A stretch of DNA of 50,199 nt from Alkalilacustris brevis. Lineage in GTDB: Bacteria > Pseudomonadota > Alphaproteobacteria > Rhodobacterales > Rhodobacteraceae. This document shows, in pieces, positions 41,801-50,199 of the stretch (positions within the stretch are counted from its first letter, which is position 1; every line of letters begins with the position of its first letter). Made by a program: the position numbers and the translations under genes. The notes under the pieces are model-generated. The model was not told the DNA's origin. It did not search any database and saw only the letters and a program-made list of their open reading frames with translations. The stretch lies in assembly GCF_003350345.1 (NCBI RefSeq), contig NZ_QNVJ01000029.1:1-50199 (forward strand), read 5' to 3'.

Positions 41801-41944
41801 ATGAACAATCCGATCGCAATCGGGATCGTTCTGGCGATTGCGGGCCTTTTTGCTGCTGACCTGCTGGTTTTCGGCGGAGATATTCACATCTTTCTTGGCC
41901 GCCGTTTTGTCGATCTGATCGAGTTTCTGGCGTTCTGGCGCTGA
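41801..41944 (+). CDS. 47-residue single-helix membrane peptide beside gap
   Basis: A tiny protein [20 protein letters not shown] with one hydrophobic helix (about 4-27), ending in [14 protein letters not shown], an amphipathic aromatic tail. It starts 27 bases after the gap stop behind GGGAGAGG, so it is likely co-transcribed. I recall small proteins with this same closing FVDLIE-FWR pattern beside gap in Rhodobacterales, sometimes mislabelled as the dehydrogenase. Function is unknown. Confidence 0.7.
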   Translation: MNNPIAIGIVLAIAGLFAADLLVFGGDIHIFLGRRFVDLIEFLAFWR

Positions 41945-42069
41945 GGTCCGCGCGGGGCGCAGGGCCGGTTGTGCGAAACGGGGGGCGCTGGCCGGAGATG
42001 GCGATTGCGGCCTTCCAACCCCGGCGGGCTTGCAATATGAGGGGGGCGAAACAGACCGGCAGGCCCCGC

Positions 42070-44247
42070 ATGACCCAAGACCCGCAGATCACCGAGGAAC
42101 TGATCGAGGCCCACGGCCTCAAGCCCGACGAGTATCAGCGCATTCTCGACCTCATAGGCCGCGCGCCCACATTCACCGAACTGGGCATCTTCTCGGCCAT
42201 GTGGAACGAACATTGTTCCTACAAATCTTCGAAGAAATGGCTGCGCACCTTGCCCACCAACGGCCCGCAGGTGATCTGCGGCCCGGGCGAGAACGCGGGC
42301 GTGGTCGATATCGGTGACGGCCCCGATGGAAAGAAGATGGCGGTGATCTTCAAGATGGAGAGCCACAACCACCCGAGTTACATTGAGCCCCATCAGGGCG
42401 CGGCCACCGGCGTGGGCGGCATCCTGCGCGACGTGTTCACCATGGGCGCGCGTCCCATCGCGGCGATGAATGCGCTCAGCTTCGGCGAGGTCGCGCACCC
42501 CAAGACGGCGCATCTGGTGCGCGGGGTGGTCGAGGGGATCGGCGGTTATGGCAATTCCTTCGGGGTGCCCAATGTGGGCGGCGAGGTGCGCTTTCACGCG
42601 GCCTATAACGGCAACTGCCTGGTCAATGCCTTTGCCGCCGGGCTGGCCGATGCCGACAAGATCTTCTACTCCGCCGCCTCGGGCGTGGGGATGCCGGTGG
42701 TTTACCTCGGGGCCAAGACCGGGCGCGATGGCGTCGGCGGGGCGACCATGGCCAGCGCCGAGTTCGACGACACGATCGAGGAAAAGCGCCCCACCGTGCA
42801 GGTGGGCGACCCGTTCACCGAAAAGCGCCTGCTGGAGGCCTGTCTGGAGCTGATGGCGTCGGGCGCGGTGATCTCGATTCAGGACATGGGCGCGGCCGGG
42901 CTGACCTGCTCGGCAGTGGAGATGGGCGACAAGGGGGGGCTGGGCATCCGGCTGGAGCTTGACCGCGTGCCCTGCCGCGAAATCGGCATGAGCGCCTATG
43001 AGATGATGCTGTCGGAATCCCAGGAGCGGATGCTCATGGTGCTGCGCCCCGAGCGCGAGGCCGAAGCCAAGGCGATCTTCGAAAAATGGGATCTGGATTT
43101 CGCCCTGGTGGGTGAAACCATCGCCGAGGACCGCTTTCTGGTGCTGCACGGCAACACGGTCAAGGCCGACCTGCCGTTGTCAAAACTGTCTTCCGAGGCG
43201 CCCGAATACGACCGCCCCTGGGTCGAGAGTCCGACCCCCGCGCCGCTGGCCGATGTGCCGCAGATCGACCCGCTCGACGGGCTGAAGGCGCTGATTGGGA
43301 GCCCCAATTACGCGCACAAGGGCTGGGTCTGGGAGCAGTATGACCACACCGTGCTGGCCGATACGGTGCGTGCGCCGGGGCAGGGCGCGGGGATAGTGCG
43401 GGTGCATGGCACCGGCAAGGCGCTGGCCTTCACATCGGACGTGACGCCGCGCTATGTGCGCGCCAACCCGGTCGAGGGAGGCAAGCAGGCGGTGGCGGAG
43501 GCGTTCCGCAACCTTTCGGCGGTGGGGGCGCGGCCCCTGGCGGCCACCGACAACCTCAATTTCGGCAACCCGGAAAAGCCCGAGATCATGGGCCAGCTTG
43601 TCGGCGCGATCCAGGGGATCGGCGCGGCTTGCGAGGCGCTCGACATGCCGATCGTGTCGGGCAATGTGAGCCTTTACAACGAAACCGACGGCCAGGCGAT
43701 CCTGCCCACGCCCACCATCGGCGCGGTGGGGCTGCTGGACGACCTTGAACAGATGATCCCCGCCGCGCCCGAGGCGGGGCATCTGGCGCTGGTCATCGGC
43801 GAGACGCGCGGGCATCTGGGTCAGTCGGCCTTGCTGGCCGAGGTCTTCAACCGCGAGGAAGGCGACGCGCCGCCCGTCGATCTGGGGGCCGAGCGCCGGC
43901 ATGGCGAGTTCCTTCGCGCCAATCGCGCGCTGATCGCCGCGGCGACCGATCTGTCGGATGGCGGGCTGATCCTTGCGGCCTTCGAGATGGCCGCGGCGGG
44001 TGAGACCGGCGTGAGCCTCGATGACGGCGATACCGGCCACCTGTTCGGCGAGGACCAGGCGCGCTATCTGGTCGCCTGCCGTTTCGACCAGGCCGAGGCG
44101 CTGATGATCGCGGCCGGACGCGCCGGCGTGCCTGTCGCCACTGTCGGCCGGTTTGGCGGCGACACACTGCGCGCCGGAGGCAGCGAGGCGCGGATGGCCG
44201 ACCTGGTCGCGTTGTGGAAAGGCAGCTTCGCGCGGCTTTTCGGCTGA
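42070..44247 (+). CDS. purL: phosphoribosylformylglycinamidine synthase subunit PurL
   Basis: 725 residues, the usual length of the small-type PurL that works with separate PurQ and PurS. It has [14 protein letters not shown] near residues 35-48, the ATP-site [22 protein letters not shown] and GVPNVGGE. It catalyses the fourth step of purine synthesis, converting FGAR to FGAM with ATP and glutamine-derived ammonia. The start at 42070 (MTQDPQ) is chosen by family alignment, and the upstream in-frame extension to 41971 is not typical. The bolA gene follows after 78 bases. Confidence 0.96.
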   Translation: MTQDPQITEELIEAHGLKPDEYQRILDLIGRAPTFTELGIFSAMWNEHCSYKSSKKWLRTLPTNGPQVICGPGENAGVVDIGDGPDGKKMAVIFKMESHNHPSYIEPHQGAATGVGGILRDVFTMGARPIAAMNALSFGEVAHPKTAHLVRGVVEGIGGYGNSFGVPNVGGEVRFHAAYNGNCLVNAFAAGLADADKIFYSAASGVGMPVVYLGAKTGRDGVGGATMASAEFDDTIEEKRPTVQVGDPFTEKRLLEACLELMASGAVISIQDMGAAGLTCSAVEMGDKGGLGIRLELDRVPCREIGMSAYEMMLSESQERMLMVLRPEREAEAKAIFEKWDLDFALVGETIAEDRFLVLHGNTVKADLPLSKLSSEAPEYDRPWVESPTPAPLADVPQIDPLDGLKALIGSPNYAHKGWVWEQYDHTVLADTVRAPGQGAGIVRVHGTGKALAFTSDVTPRYVRANPVEGGKQAVAEAFRNLSAVGARPLAATDNLNFGNPEKPEIMGQLVGAIQGIGAACEALDMPIVSGNVSLYNETDGQAILPTPTIGAVGLLDDLEQMIPAAPEAGHLALVIGETRGHLGQSALLAEVFNREEGDAPPVDLGAERRHGEFLRANRALIAAATDLSDGGLILAAFEMAAAGETGVSLDDGDTGHLFGEDQARYLVACRFDQAEALMIAAGRAGVPVATVGRFGGDTLRAGGSEARMADLVALWKGSFARLFG

Positions 44248-44325
44248 TCTTGCTAAGGCCGCAACGCGGCACTACCTTGCAGGGCAGACCTGCATGAGAC
44301 CACCATCGGGAGGCAACGGCGCGAC

Positions 44326-44568
44326 ATGGCGATAGCGGCACAGGAAATCGAGGATCTGCTGCGCGAGGCCTTTCCAGAGGCCAGGATCACCATCACCGAC
44401 CTCGCTGGCGACGGTAATCACTATGCCGCCGAAGTGATCGACGAAAGCTTTCGCGGAATGAACCGCGTTCAGCAACAACGCGCTGTCTATGCGGCCCTCA
44501 AGGGCAAGATGGATGGCAGCCAAGGCGAGCTGCACGCGCTCGCCCTCACCACCAAGGCACCGGAGTAA
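44326..44568 (+). CDS. BolA-family protein
   Basis: 80 residues with the BolA motif DLAGDGNHYAAEVIDESFRGMNRVQQQRAVYAAL near residues 25-58 and the conserved LHALALTT end. BolA proteins pair with CGFS monothiol glutaredoxins in [2Fe-2S] cluster handling. Here the glutaredoxin gene follows after only 8 bases. The ribosome site GGGAGG lies upstream. It is cytoplasmic, single-domain, and of normal length. Confidence 0.93.
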   Translation: MAIAAQEIEDLLREAFPEARITITDLAGDGNHYAAEVIDESFRGMNRVQQQRAVYAALKGKMDGSQGELHALALTTKAPE

Positions 44569-44576
44569 CACAGCCC

Positions 44577-44942
44577 ATGTCCGACGATGTTCAGGAACAG
44601 ATCAGGCAGACCGTAAGCAGCAGCGATGTCGTGCTGTTCATGAAAGGCACCAAGTCGATGCCGCAATGCGGCTTTTCCAGCCGCGTGGCGGGGGTGCTGA
44701 ATTTCATGGGCGTGGACTACGCCGATGTGAATGTTCTGGCCGATGAGGCGGTGCGCCAGGGAATCAAGGATTTCTCTGACTGGCCAACCATCCCGCAGCT
44801 TTACGTCAAGGGCGAGTTCGTGGGTGGCTGCGACATCATTACCGAGATGACGCTTTCAGGCGAGCTGGACACGCTGTTCGAGCAGAAGGGCGTGAGTTTC
44901 GACAAGGCCGCCGCCGACAAGATCCGCGAAGCCAACGCCTGA
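44577..44942 (+). CDS. grxD: monothiol glutaredoxin (Grx4/GrxD type)
   Basis: 121 residues with the monothiol active site CGFS (Cys31 in KSMPQCGFSSRV) and the glutathione-binding TIPQLYVKGEFVGGCDI. It carries or transfers [2Fe-2S] clusters, normally as a dimer or as a heterodimer with BolA, matching the bolA gene just upstream. A near-perfect intrinsic terminator 30 bases after the stop ends the unit. Confidence 0.96.
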   Translation: MSDDVQEQIRQTVSSSDVVLFMKGTKSMPQCGFSSRVAGVLNFMGVDYADVNVLADEAVRQGIKDFSDWPTIPQLYVKGEFVGGCDIITEMTLSGELDTLFEQKGVSFDKAAADKIREANA

Positions 44943-44971
44943 TTGCCGCGCGTTGCGCATGTGACGAATTG

Positions 44972-45010
44972 AAAAGGCCCGAAATCTGCGCGGCAGATTT
45001 CGGGCCTTTT
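44972..45010 (+). terminator. strong intrinsic terminator after grxD
   Basis: Perfect 18-base arms at 44972-44989 and 44993-45010 with loop GCG. The stem starts with AAAA and ends with TTTT, so it could terminate in both directions. Confidence 0.85.
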
Positions 45011-45143
45011 GTTCAGAGCGTGTTGCGCGTGATGGCATCCGGCGGCATTTGCGAAAACCGCGCGCGACAATCCTGCGGACGCTGAAAACATGCGCAGCAG
45101 GCTGTGCATGTGCAGAAATTTTCCGCACCGCGGCATGGGCGCC

Positions 45144-45170
45144 AAAAAAAAGGCCGAGCAAAGCTCGGCC
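45144..45170 (-). terminator. intrinsic terminator on the minus strand
   Basis: Arms GGCCGAGC (45152-45159) and GCTCGGCC (45163-45170) enclose a 3-base loop and are followed on the minus strand by eight T. It could end the LysR transcript or a separate small RNA. Confidence 0.8.
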
Positions 45171-45245
45171 CAAGTCCAACAGGGAGGTAAAAGACAGCAA
45201 CCTTGGCCGCCGCCTTCGACACCTGATTTAGGTGCCGGGGCGCTT
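45144..45245 (-). ncRNA. candidate small RNA of about 100 bases
   Basis: On the minus strand a promoter-like pair TTGACG (45274-45279) and TAGCTT (45252-45257) with a 16-base spacer lies upstream of a terminator with eight T at 45144. The stretch between contains a small hairpin with arms GCACCT/AGGTGT and the single-stranded TTTTACCTCCCTGTTGG, which carries an anti-Shine-Dalgarno-like CCTCCC. No open frame fits. Rhodobacter small RNAs with CCUCC loops are known, but I cannot assign this one to a family. It could instead be the 3' UTR of the LysR gene. Confidence 0.4.
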
Positions 45246-45343
45246 TTGCGCAAGCTATTTGGGGCTTCGCTGGCGTCAAAGCCGCCATGCGTTGCACACA
45301 TACCTCAGGTTGTGTCGGCCAGGTGGCGGAAATGTGGCATTTC

Positions 45344-46252
45344 TCAGCCGGGCATCCGCTCCTGCCGGCGATTGCGGCGATATGCCATGATTTCCTCGAG
45401 CACGAAGTCGCGAAAAACCGAAATCCGCTTCGAGTGCCGCAATTCTTCGGGATAGGCCAGGAACACCGGCACTTCGTTGCTTTCCACATCGGGCAGCACC
45501 CGCACGAGATCGGGGAAATCCTCGGTCAGGTAATCGGGCAGCACCCCGATCCCGAGATTGCTCAGCACCGCCTGCAACACCCCGAAATAGTTGTTCACCG
45601 TCAGGGTCGAGCGCACGTCGCGCGCCAGCAGAAGCTGCACGAGCACCGCGCCCGCGCTGACCTGCGCGGCATTGACGTTCTGGCAGATCAGCCGGTGACC
45701 GCCCAGATCGTCCAGCGTTTCGGGCACACCGATGTTCTTGAGATAGTCTTCAGTGGCGTAAAGCCGCATGCGCACGCTCATCAGCCGCTTGCGGATCAGG
45801 TCGGCCTGGCTGGGCTCCTTCATGCGGATGGCGACATCGGCCTCGCGCATGGGCAGGTCGAGCACGCGCTCTTCCAGCATCAGGTCGATCTTGAGGTCGG
45901 GATACTGCGCATAGAGATGCGAAAGTCGCGGCGCCAGCCAGAGCGTGCCGAAACCGGTGGTCGTGGTCACGCGCAACTCGCCGAAAACCTCGTCTTCGCT
46001 GTCGCGGATGCGGGCGGCGGCGGCTTCCAGCCGCTTGTTCATCGCGCGGGTCGCGTCGAACAGCAATTCACCCTGTTCGGTCAGGATCAGCCCGCGTGCG
46101 TGACGGTGGAAGAGATTTGTGTTGAGCGACTCCTCCAGTGCCCGGATCTGCCGGCTGACGGCCGATTGCGACAGGTTCAGCGTATCGCCTGCATGGGTCA
46201 GGCTGCCCGCGTCGGCCACGGCGTGAAAGATTCTCAGCTTGTCCCAATCCAT
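45344..46252 (-). CDS. LysR-family transcriptional regulator
   Basis: 302 residues. The N-terminal helix-turn-helix reads [38 protein letters not shown] (about 6-43), followed by the linker helix and a LysR substrate-binding domain (about 90-290) with GIGVLPDYL near residue 241. The target and effector are unknown. It is divergent from murI across 270 bases, in which I found no clear operator. A possible small RNA and an intrinsic terminator lie downstream on the same strand. Confidence 0.92.
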   Translation of the reverse strand: MDWDKLRIFHAVADAGSLTHAGDTLNLSQSAVSRQIRALEESLNTNLFHRHARGLILTEQGELLFDATRAMNKRLEAAAARIRDSEDEVFGELRVTTTTGFGTLWLAPRLSHLYAQYPDLKIDLMLEERVLDLPMREADVAIRMKEPSQADLIRKRLMSVRMRLYATEDYLKNIGVPETLDDLGGHRLICQNVNAAQVSAGAVLVQLLLARDVRSTLTVNNYFGVLQAVLSNLGIGVLPDYLTEDFPDLVRVLPDVESNEVPVFLAYPEELRHSKRISVFRDFVLEEIMAYRRNRRQERMPG

Positions 46253-46522
46253 GGTGTCGGTCTCATCCTGTTGCGGGCAATTGCAGGTGGCGATTTGCCG
46301 GCCTGTCTAATGCCTGCAATGCGTTGGAGAAAGGAAATTAGCGCGGTCTGCGTGGATTTGGCGCGGGCGCGTGGCGTGCCTGCGGCAGTTCCCGGCACCA
46401 GGCGTGATGTATGCCGCGCGATCGGGCAGGCTGCGAAGCCGCAGCAAGGCATGGATTTCCCTGCAAGGGCGGCGTATCACGGGGCGACAATGGGCAACGG
46501 CCCGTGGCTGAGGATGGCGGCA

Positions 46523-47335
46523 ATGGCGGTGGGAATTTTCGATTCTGGCCTTGGGGGGTTGACTGTTCTGGGTGCGGTGGCGGGCCGCCTTCCGGATGTG
46601 CCCTTCGTCTATCTGGGCGACAACGCCCATGCGCCTTATGGCGTGCGCGACCCCGATGACATCTTCCGCCTCACCTGTGCCGGTGTCGAACGGCTGTGGG
46701 AGGAGGGCTGCGACCTGGTGGTCCTGGCGTGCAACACGGCCTCGGCGGCCGCGCTCAGGCGGATGCAGGAAACCTGGGTGCCCGAGGGCAAGCGGGTGCT
46801 GGGCGTCTTCGTGCCGCTGATCGAGGCACTGACCGAACGGCAATGGGGCGACAACTCGCCCCCGCGCGAGGTCGCGGTCAAGCATGTGGCGCTGTTTGCC
46901 ACGCCCACCACGGTGTCCAGCCGGGCCTTCCAGCGCGAGCTGGCGTTTCGCGCGATCGGTGTCGATGTCGAGGCGCAGCCCTGCGGCGGTCTGGTCGATG
47001 CGATCGAACAGGGCGACATGATCCTGGCCGAGGCGCTGGTGCAAAGCCATGTCGAGGCGCTCAAGCGCCGGATGCCGCGCCCCGAGGCGGCAGTGCTGGG
47101 CTGCACCCATTACCCGCTGATGGAAGAGGCCTTCCGCGTCGCCCTCGGCCCCGATGTGGCGGTCTATTCGCAGCCCAGCCTCGTGGCGGCCAGCCTGGCC
47201 GATTACCTGGGCCGCCATCCCGACATGCTGGGGCCGGGGGTGGCCTCGGGGTTCCTGACCACGGGTGATCCGCAGGCGGTATCGGCCCGCGCCACGCAGT
47301 TCATGCGCCGGGGCATCCGGTTCAGGGCCGCGTGA
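46523..47335 (+). CDS. murI: glutamate racemase
   Basis: 270 residues with the two catalytic cysteines in LACNTASA (Cys70) and GCTHYPL (Cys194), and the N-terminal [14 protein letters not shown]. It makes D-glutamate for peptidoglycan. The start at 46523 has GAGG nine bases upstream. Alternative in-frame starts at 46514 and 46490 have poorer sites. The open frame extends upstream antisense through the LysR gene, which is coincidental. Confidence 0.95.
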   Translation: MAVGIFDSGLGGLTVLGAVAGRLPDVPFVYLGDNAHAPYGVRDPDDIFRLTCAGVERLWEEGCDLVVLACNTASAAALRRMQETWVPEGKRVLGVFVPLIEALTERQWGDNSPPREVAVKHVALFATPTTVSSRAFQRELAFRAIGVDVEAQPCGGLVDAIEQGDMILAEALVQSHVEALKRRMPRPEAAVLGCTHYPLMEEAFRVALGPDVAVYSQPSLVAASLADYLGRHPDMLGPGVASGFLTTGDPQAVSARATQFMRRGIRFRAA

Positions 47336-47511
47336 GCCGGGCTGCACGCGCTACACCTTCGCGTGTGCAGCAGGGCCAGGGCGTTGCCGGGGCTTCCCTT
47401 TTGCCGTCATAATGTGGCCCAACTGCGGGTCTAGGACCATGCCGGTCACGAGGGCCCCGCCAGCAGGGCACAGTTGGCAGGGTGCAGTCATCAGAGGCAG
47501 GCAGCAAGGCG

Positions 47512-48171
47512 ATGCTCGAATTCAGGAACGTCAGCAAGTCCTTCTGGACGGGCAAGCAGCGCAAGGTCATCCTTGACCGCGCGTCGTTTCGGGTGGAGCT
47601 GGGCAATTCGCTGGGGATACTCGCGCCCAACGGCACCGGCAAGACCACCGTGATCAACATGATGGCAGGTCTGGAAAAACCTGACGAGGGCGAAATCGTG
47701 CGCGGCTGCCGCATCTCGTTCCCGCTGGGCTTCATGGGCGGGGTCATCAACAAGCACACCGGCACCGAGAATGCGCGCTACATCGCGCAGATCTACCGGC
47801 TCGACCCCGATTACGTGGAGGCCTTCTGCCGCTGGCTGTGCGACATCGGTGAATATTTCGACATGCCGGTGGGCACCTACAGCCAGGGAATGCGCGCGCG
47901 GTTTTCATTTGCGCTGATGCTGGCGCTGGAATTCGATATATACCTGATCGACGAGGGGATGCCCGCCACCACCGATGTGGCGTTCAACCGCAAGGCCGGG
48001 ACGATCCTGCGCGAGAGGCTGGCGCGCGCCACGGTGGTTGTGGTGTCGCATCAGGCCTCCACGCTTGAGAAGTTCTGCCGCAGCGCGGCGGTGATGCGCG
48101 ACGGAAGGCTCCACGTGTTCGACAGTCTTGAGGAAGCAAAACGACTTTATGACTACGAAACCCAGAATTAA
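47512..48171 (+). CDS. kpsT: capsule polysaccharide export ABC ATPase (KpsT type)
   Basis: 219 residues of the polysaccharide-export ATPase family. The phosphate loop reads LAPNGTGKTT (37-46). Ala38 stands where the first Gly of Walker A (GxxxxGK) is usual. The signature motif is YSQGMRARFSFAL (as in KpsT and Wzm partners) and Walker B is IYLIDEGMP. It would power export of a capsular or lipid-linked polysaccharide together with a KpsM permease, which is not in this window. The start is placed at 47512 (MLEF). A GTG at 47482 is also possible. It overlaps the next gene by 23 bases. Confidence 0.88.
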   Translation: MLEFRNVSKSFWTGKQRKVILDRASFRVELGNSLGILAPNGTGKTTVINMMAGLEKPDEGEIVRGCRISFPLGFMGGVINKHTGTENARYIAQIYRLDPDYVEAFCRWLCDIGEYFDMPVGTYSQGMRARFSFALMLALEFDIYLIDEGMPATTDVAFNRKAGTILRERLARATVVVVSHQASTLEKFCRSAAVMRDGRLHVFDSLEEAKRLYDYETQN

Positions 48172-49891
48172 GCGTTTCCGCATCCGCCCCGGCGGCCAGG
48201 CCGCGGCACCGGTTGCAGGGGCCGCCAACGCCGCGGGCGCGGCAACGGGCGCCGCGCCACCCGCGCAGGAAGACGGATTCGGCGACGCTCCCTTTCCCAC
48301 GGCAGCGGCCAGTGCCGGACAGCAGGGCGCGGACAAGGGCAGCACCACCGCCACGGCGGATGAAATCTCGGCGGTGCGCGCCGAAGGGCTGACCGGGCGG
48401 CAGCTGCGCATGGCGCGCCGCATTGCCGAAAAGAACGGCATCGCCGCCAGTTCCGACACGGATGCGGTGGTGCAGTTGCGCCGCCGCGGGATTGACCCCT
48501 TCAAGCGCGCGACCATCCTCGATCTGGTCCGCTCCGAGAACAAGGCCCGCAGCGCGGGACAGGGGGCCGCGCAGGGCACCGGTCAAGGTGGGCGCCGCGA
48601 GGATGGCTCGGGTGCCGGCAACGGGCAGGGCGGGGGCGCGCTGCCGGCAAGGCGCGGCGCCACGCCAAATCTGCCGCAAACCTATCAGGAGCCTCCGACC
48701 CCGGCCGCAGCGGCGGGGGTGTCACTGCCCGAAACCGGCGGCGCAACCGAAGTGCAGCGCATCCAGCGCGACATCGTGCGGCGGCGCCGGCGGCGGCTGA
48801 TGCTGCTGGCCGCGCGGCTTTGTGTTTTCGTGGTGCTGCCCACGCTGCTGGCGGCCTATTACTACGCGGTGATGGCGACCCCACTTTACACTACGCAATC
48901 GGAATTCGTGATCCAGCAGGCCGACAGCCCGAACCCGGCAGCCGGGGGGCTTGCGGGCATGTTCTCGGGCACGGCGCTGGCCACCTCGCAGGATTCGGTG
49001 ACAGTGCAATCCTATCTGCAATCGCGCGATGCGATGCGCCGGCTCGACTCTGACCTGGGTTTTCGCGCGCATTTCAGCCAGCCCGAGCTCGACCCGCTGC
49101 TGCGGCTTGCGCCGGACGCGACGCTCGAGGCCGCCTATCGCCTGTATCAGAAGATGGTGCGCATCGGCTATGACCCCAGCGAGGGCATCATCCGCATGGA
49201 GGTCCGCGCCACCGACCCCGAAACCAGCACCGCCTTTTCGCGCGCGCTCCTGTCCTATGCCGAGGAACAGGTGGACCGGTTGACCCAGCGGCTGCGCGCC
49301 GACCAGATGAGCGGGGCGCGCGAGAGCTATGAAGAGGCCGAGGCGCGGATGCAGGCCGCGCAGGAGCGCGTGGTCGAGTTGCAGGAGCGCTACAGCGTGC
49401 TGTCGAGCGATGTGGAGGTCAGCCTGCTGACCACCCAGATCACCAACCTGGAAACCGAACTCACCCGCGAGCGGCTGAACCTGCAGGAGATGATGGCCAA
49501 TCCCAGCCCGAATCGCGCCCGGGTGGAGCCGCTGGAGCGCCGCATCGCCAATATGGAGGCGCAGATCGACAACCTGCGTGCCCGCCTGACCCAGACCAAC
49601 GGCGAGGGGCTGTCGCTGGCGCGCATCTCGAGCGAGCTGATCAGCGCCGAGGCCGATGTGCAGACCCGGCAGATGATGCTGGCGCAGGCGCTGCAGCAGC
49701 TCGAGGCCGCGCGGATCGAGGCCAACCGCCAGGTGCGCTACCTGTCGCTGGGGGTGGCCCCGGTGACCCCCGACGAGGCAAGCCACCCGCGCGCCTTCGA
49801 GAACACCGCGCTGGCCTTTCTGATCTTTGCGGGCGTGTACCTGATGCTGGCGATGACGGCCTCTATCCTGCGCGAACAGGTCTCGGCCTGA
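48149..49891 (+). CDS. kpsE: capsule polysaccharide export inner-membrane protein (KpsE type)
   Basis: A 580-residue protein of the polysaccharide co-polymerase/KpsE family. Residues 1-190 are low-complexity and Gly/Ala-rich with a conserved-looking basic segment GLTGRQLRMARRIAEKNGIAA (about 82-102). A membrane helix near 218-240 is followed by the periplasmic domain start YTTQSEFVIQQADSP. Long coiled coils rich in Glu, Arg, Leu and Gln span about 370-530, and a C-terminal helix near 555-572 closes it. Such proteins bridge the inner membrane to the outer-membrane exporter. It overlaps kpsT by 23 bases. GAGGAAG precedes the start. The N-terminal extension makes it longer than enterobacterial KpsE (near 380). 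Confidence 0.85.
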   Translation: MTTKPRIKRFRIRPGGQAAAPVAGAANAAGAATGAAPPAQEDGFGDAPFPTAAASAGQQGADKGSTTATADEISAVRAEGLTGRQLRMARRIAEKNGIAASSDTDAVVQLRRRGIDPFKRATILDLVRSENKARSAGQGAAQGTGQGGRREDGSGAGNGQGGGALPARRGATPNLPQTYQEPPTPAAAAGVSLPETGGATEVQRIQRDIVRRRRRRLMLLAARLCVFVVLPTLLAAYYYAVMATPLYTTQSEFVIQQADSPNPAAGGLAGMFSGTALATSQDSVTVQSYLQSRDAMRRLDSDLGFRAHFSQPELDPLLRLAPDATLEAAYRLYQKMVRIGYDPSEGIIRMEVRATDPETSTAFSRALLSYAEEQVDRLTQRLRADQMSGARESYEEAEARMQAAQERVVELQERYSVLSSDVEVSLLTTQITNLETELTRERLNLQEMMANPSPNRARVEPLERRIANMEAQIDNLRARLTQTNGEGLSLARISSELISAEADVQTRQMMLAQALQQLEAARIEANRQVRYLSLGVAPVTPDEASHPRAFENTALAFLIFAGVYLMLAMTASILREQVSA

Positions 49892-50000
49892 GCCCCGCAA
49901 GCCCCGCCCCGCACCCCGCCGCCAGCCGCCCGCGCGCTGGCGGAATCTTCGGATTTTTGGGTTGCGGCCCCCCGGCGGCTTGAGTAAACACCACCGCAGT

Positions 50001-50075
50001 TGGGGTGTAGCCAAGTGGTAAGGCAGCGGTTTTTGGTACCGTGTACCGTAGGTTCGAATCCTACCACCCCAGCCA
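50001..50075 (+). tRNA. tRNA-Gln(UUG)
   Basis: Acceptor arms 50001-50007 and 50065-50071 pair perfectly, with the discriminator G at 50072 and encoded CCA at 50073-50075. The D arm GCCAAGTGGTAAGGC and T arm with GGTTCGAATCC are canonical, and the anticodon loop TTTTGGT gives anticodon TTG, reading CAA as glutamine. Bases 50076-50199 to the window edge contain no recognisable gene. Confidence 0.95.
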
Positions 50076-50199
50076 ACGATTTCCGGGCCAGGAATGGAAC
50101 GGCGAGCGGGCAGCCGGTAGACCGGAAGTGCCCCGCGAAGTGCCCCACCCGGGTGGACCGGGTAGAGCGACGTTGCGTCGGGGCGGGACAAGCTCACAG

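Larger units (their letters stand above)
44943..45343. other. 401-base gene-free stretch between grxD and the LysR gene
   Basis: It contains the grxD terminator at 44972, a minus-strand intrinsic terminator at 45144-45170 and the candidate small RNA just upstream of that terminator on the minus strand. The remaining bases 45011-45143 show nothing I can identify. Confidence 0.7.

Noticed and set aside
45287-46522. Extension of the murI frame upstream through the LysR gene
   Set aside because: The frame is antisense to LysR, and family alignment and the ribosome site place the start at 46523.
47342-47370. Hairpin after murI as an intrinsic terminator
   Set aside because: Arms are interrupted by a bulge and no T-run follows, so it is weaker than the other terminators reported.
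48722-50197. 491-codon minus-strand frame ending across the tRNA
   Set aside because: It contains the string GGRIRTYGTRYQKPLPYH, which is simply the antisense translation of tRNA-Gln and is a known source of false hypothetical proteins. It also opposes kpsE.
50001-50199. tRNA-Gln as the attachment site of an integrated element
   Set aside because: tRNA 3' ends are common integration sites, but only 124 bases follow in the window and they contain no integrase or direct repeat of the tRNA end.

Overview
The window is high-GC, densely coded alphaproteobacterial chromosome, most likely from the Rhodobacterales (Rhodobacter/Roseobacter relatives). The evidence is the gene order dusB-ntrB-ntrC-ntrY-ntrX-trkA-trkH-hfq-hflX, an NtrC without the sigma-54 contact loop, a fused ispDF, and the small membrane proteins beside hpt and gap. 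No transposase, integrase, phage gene or CRISPR array was seen.

Layout. 1-218: intergenic repeats. 219-3008: a c-type cytochrome pair, a small membrane protein with hpt, and a RatA/COQ10-like protein. 3265-5380 (minus): ispDF-pgpA-cinA, joined by 4-base overlaps. 5570-12801: the nitrogen-regulation block dusB-ntrBC-ntrYX. 12893-17515: trkA-trkH, hfq, hflX. 17728-20387: a phasin-like gene and a class I PHA synthase with an unusual basic N-terminal tail.

20407-40498 is the accessory part and the most interesting: about 20 kb of catabolic genes in four transcription blocks. A seven-gene minus operon (28032 down to 20407) encodes a PrpD-family protein, an AbrB-type membrane protein, an SDR, a second PrpD protein, two decarboxylating dehydrogenases of the isocitrate/isopropylmalate/tartrate family and, last, an FCD-type GntR regulator. 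A divergent plus operon encodes a tripartite tricarboxylate transporter (TctC-TctB-TctA). A minus pair encodes a haloacetate-dehalogenase-like hydrolase and a four-domain rhodanese protein. A plus block encodes two enolase-superfamily proteins (one very like D-tartrate dehydratase), an acyl-CoA dehydrogenase, a CaiB/BaiF CoA-transferase and a third PrpD protein. Palindromes of form ATTGT-N2-ACAAT lie in the control regions of these blocks (two at 28147 and 28365, one at 34205, one at 35395). I infer one co-regulated regulon, probably under the GntR protein, that imports and degrades a substituted (hydroxy-, methyl- or halo-) di- or tricarboxylate whose identity is unknown.

40770-44942 returns to core genes: gap with LacI-type operator-like sites, a 47-residue membrane peptide, purL, bolA, and a CGFS glutaredoxin followed by a perfect terminator. 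44943-45343 holds a candidate minus-strand small RNA. Then come a LysR regulator, murI, a KpsT/KpsE-like capsule export pair and tRNA-Gln(UUG) at the right edge.
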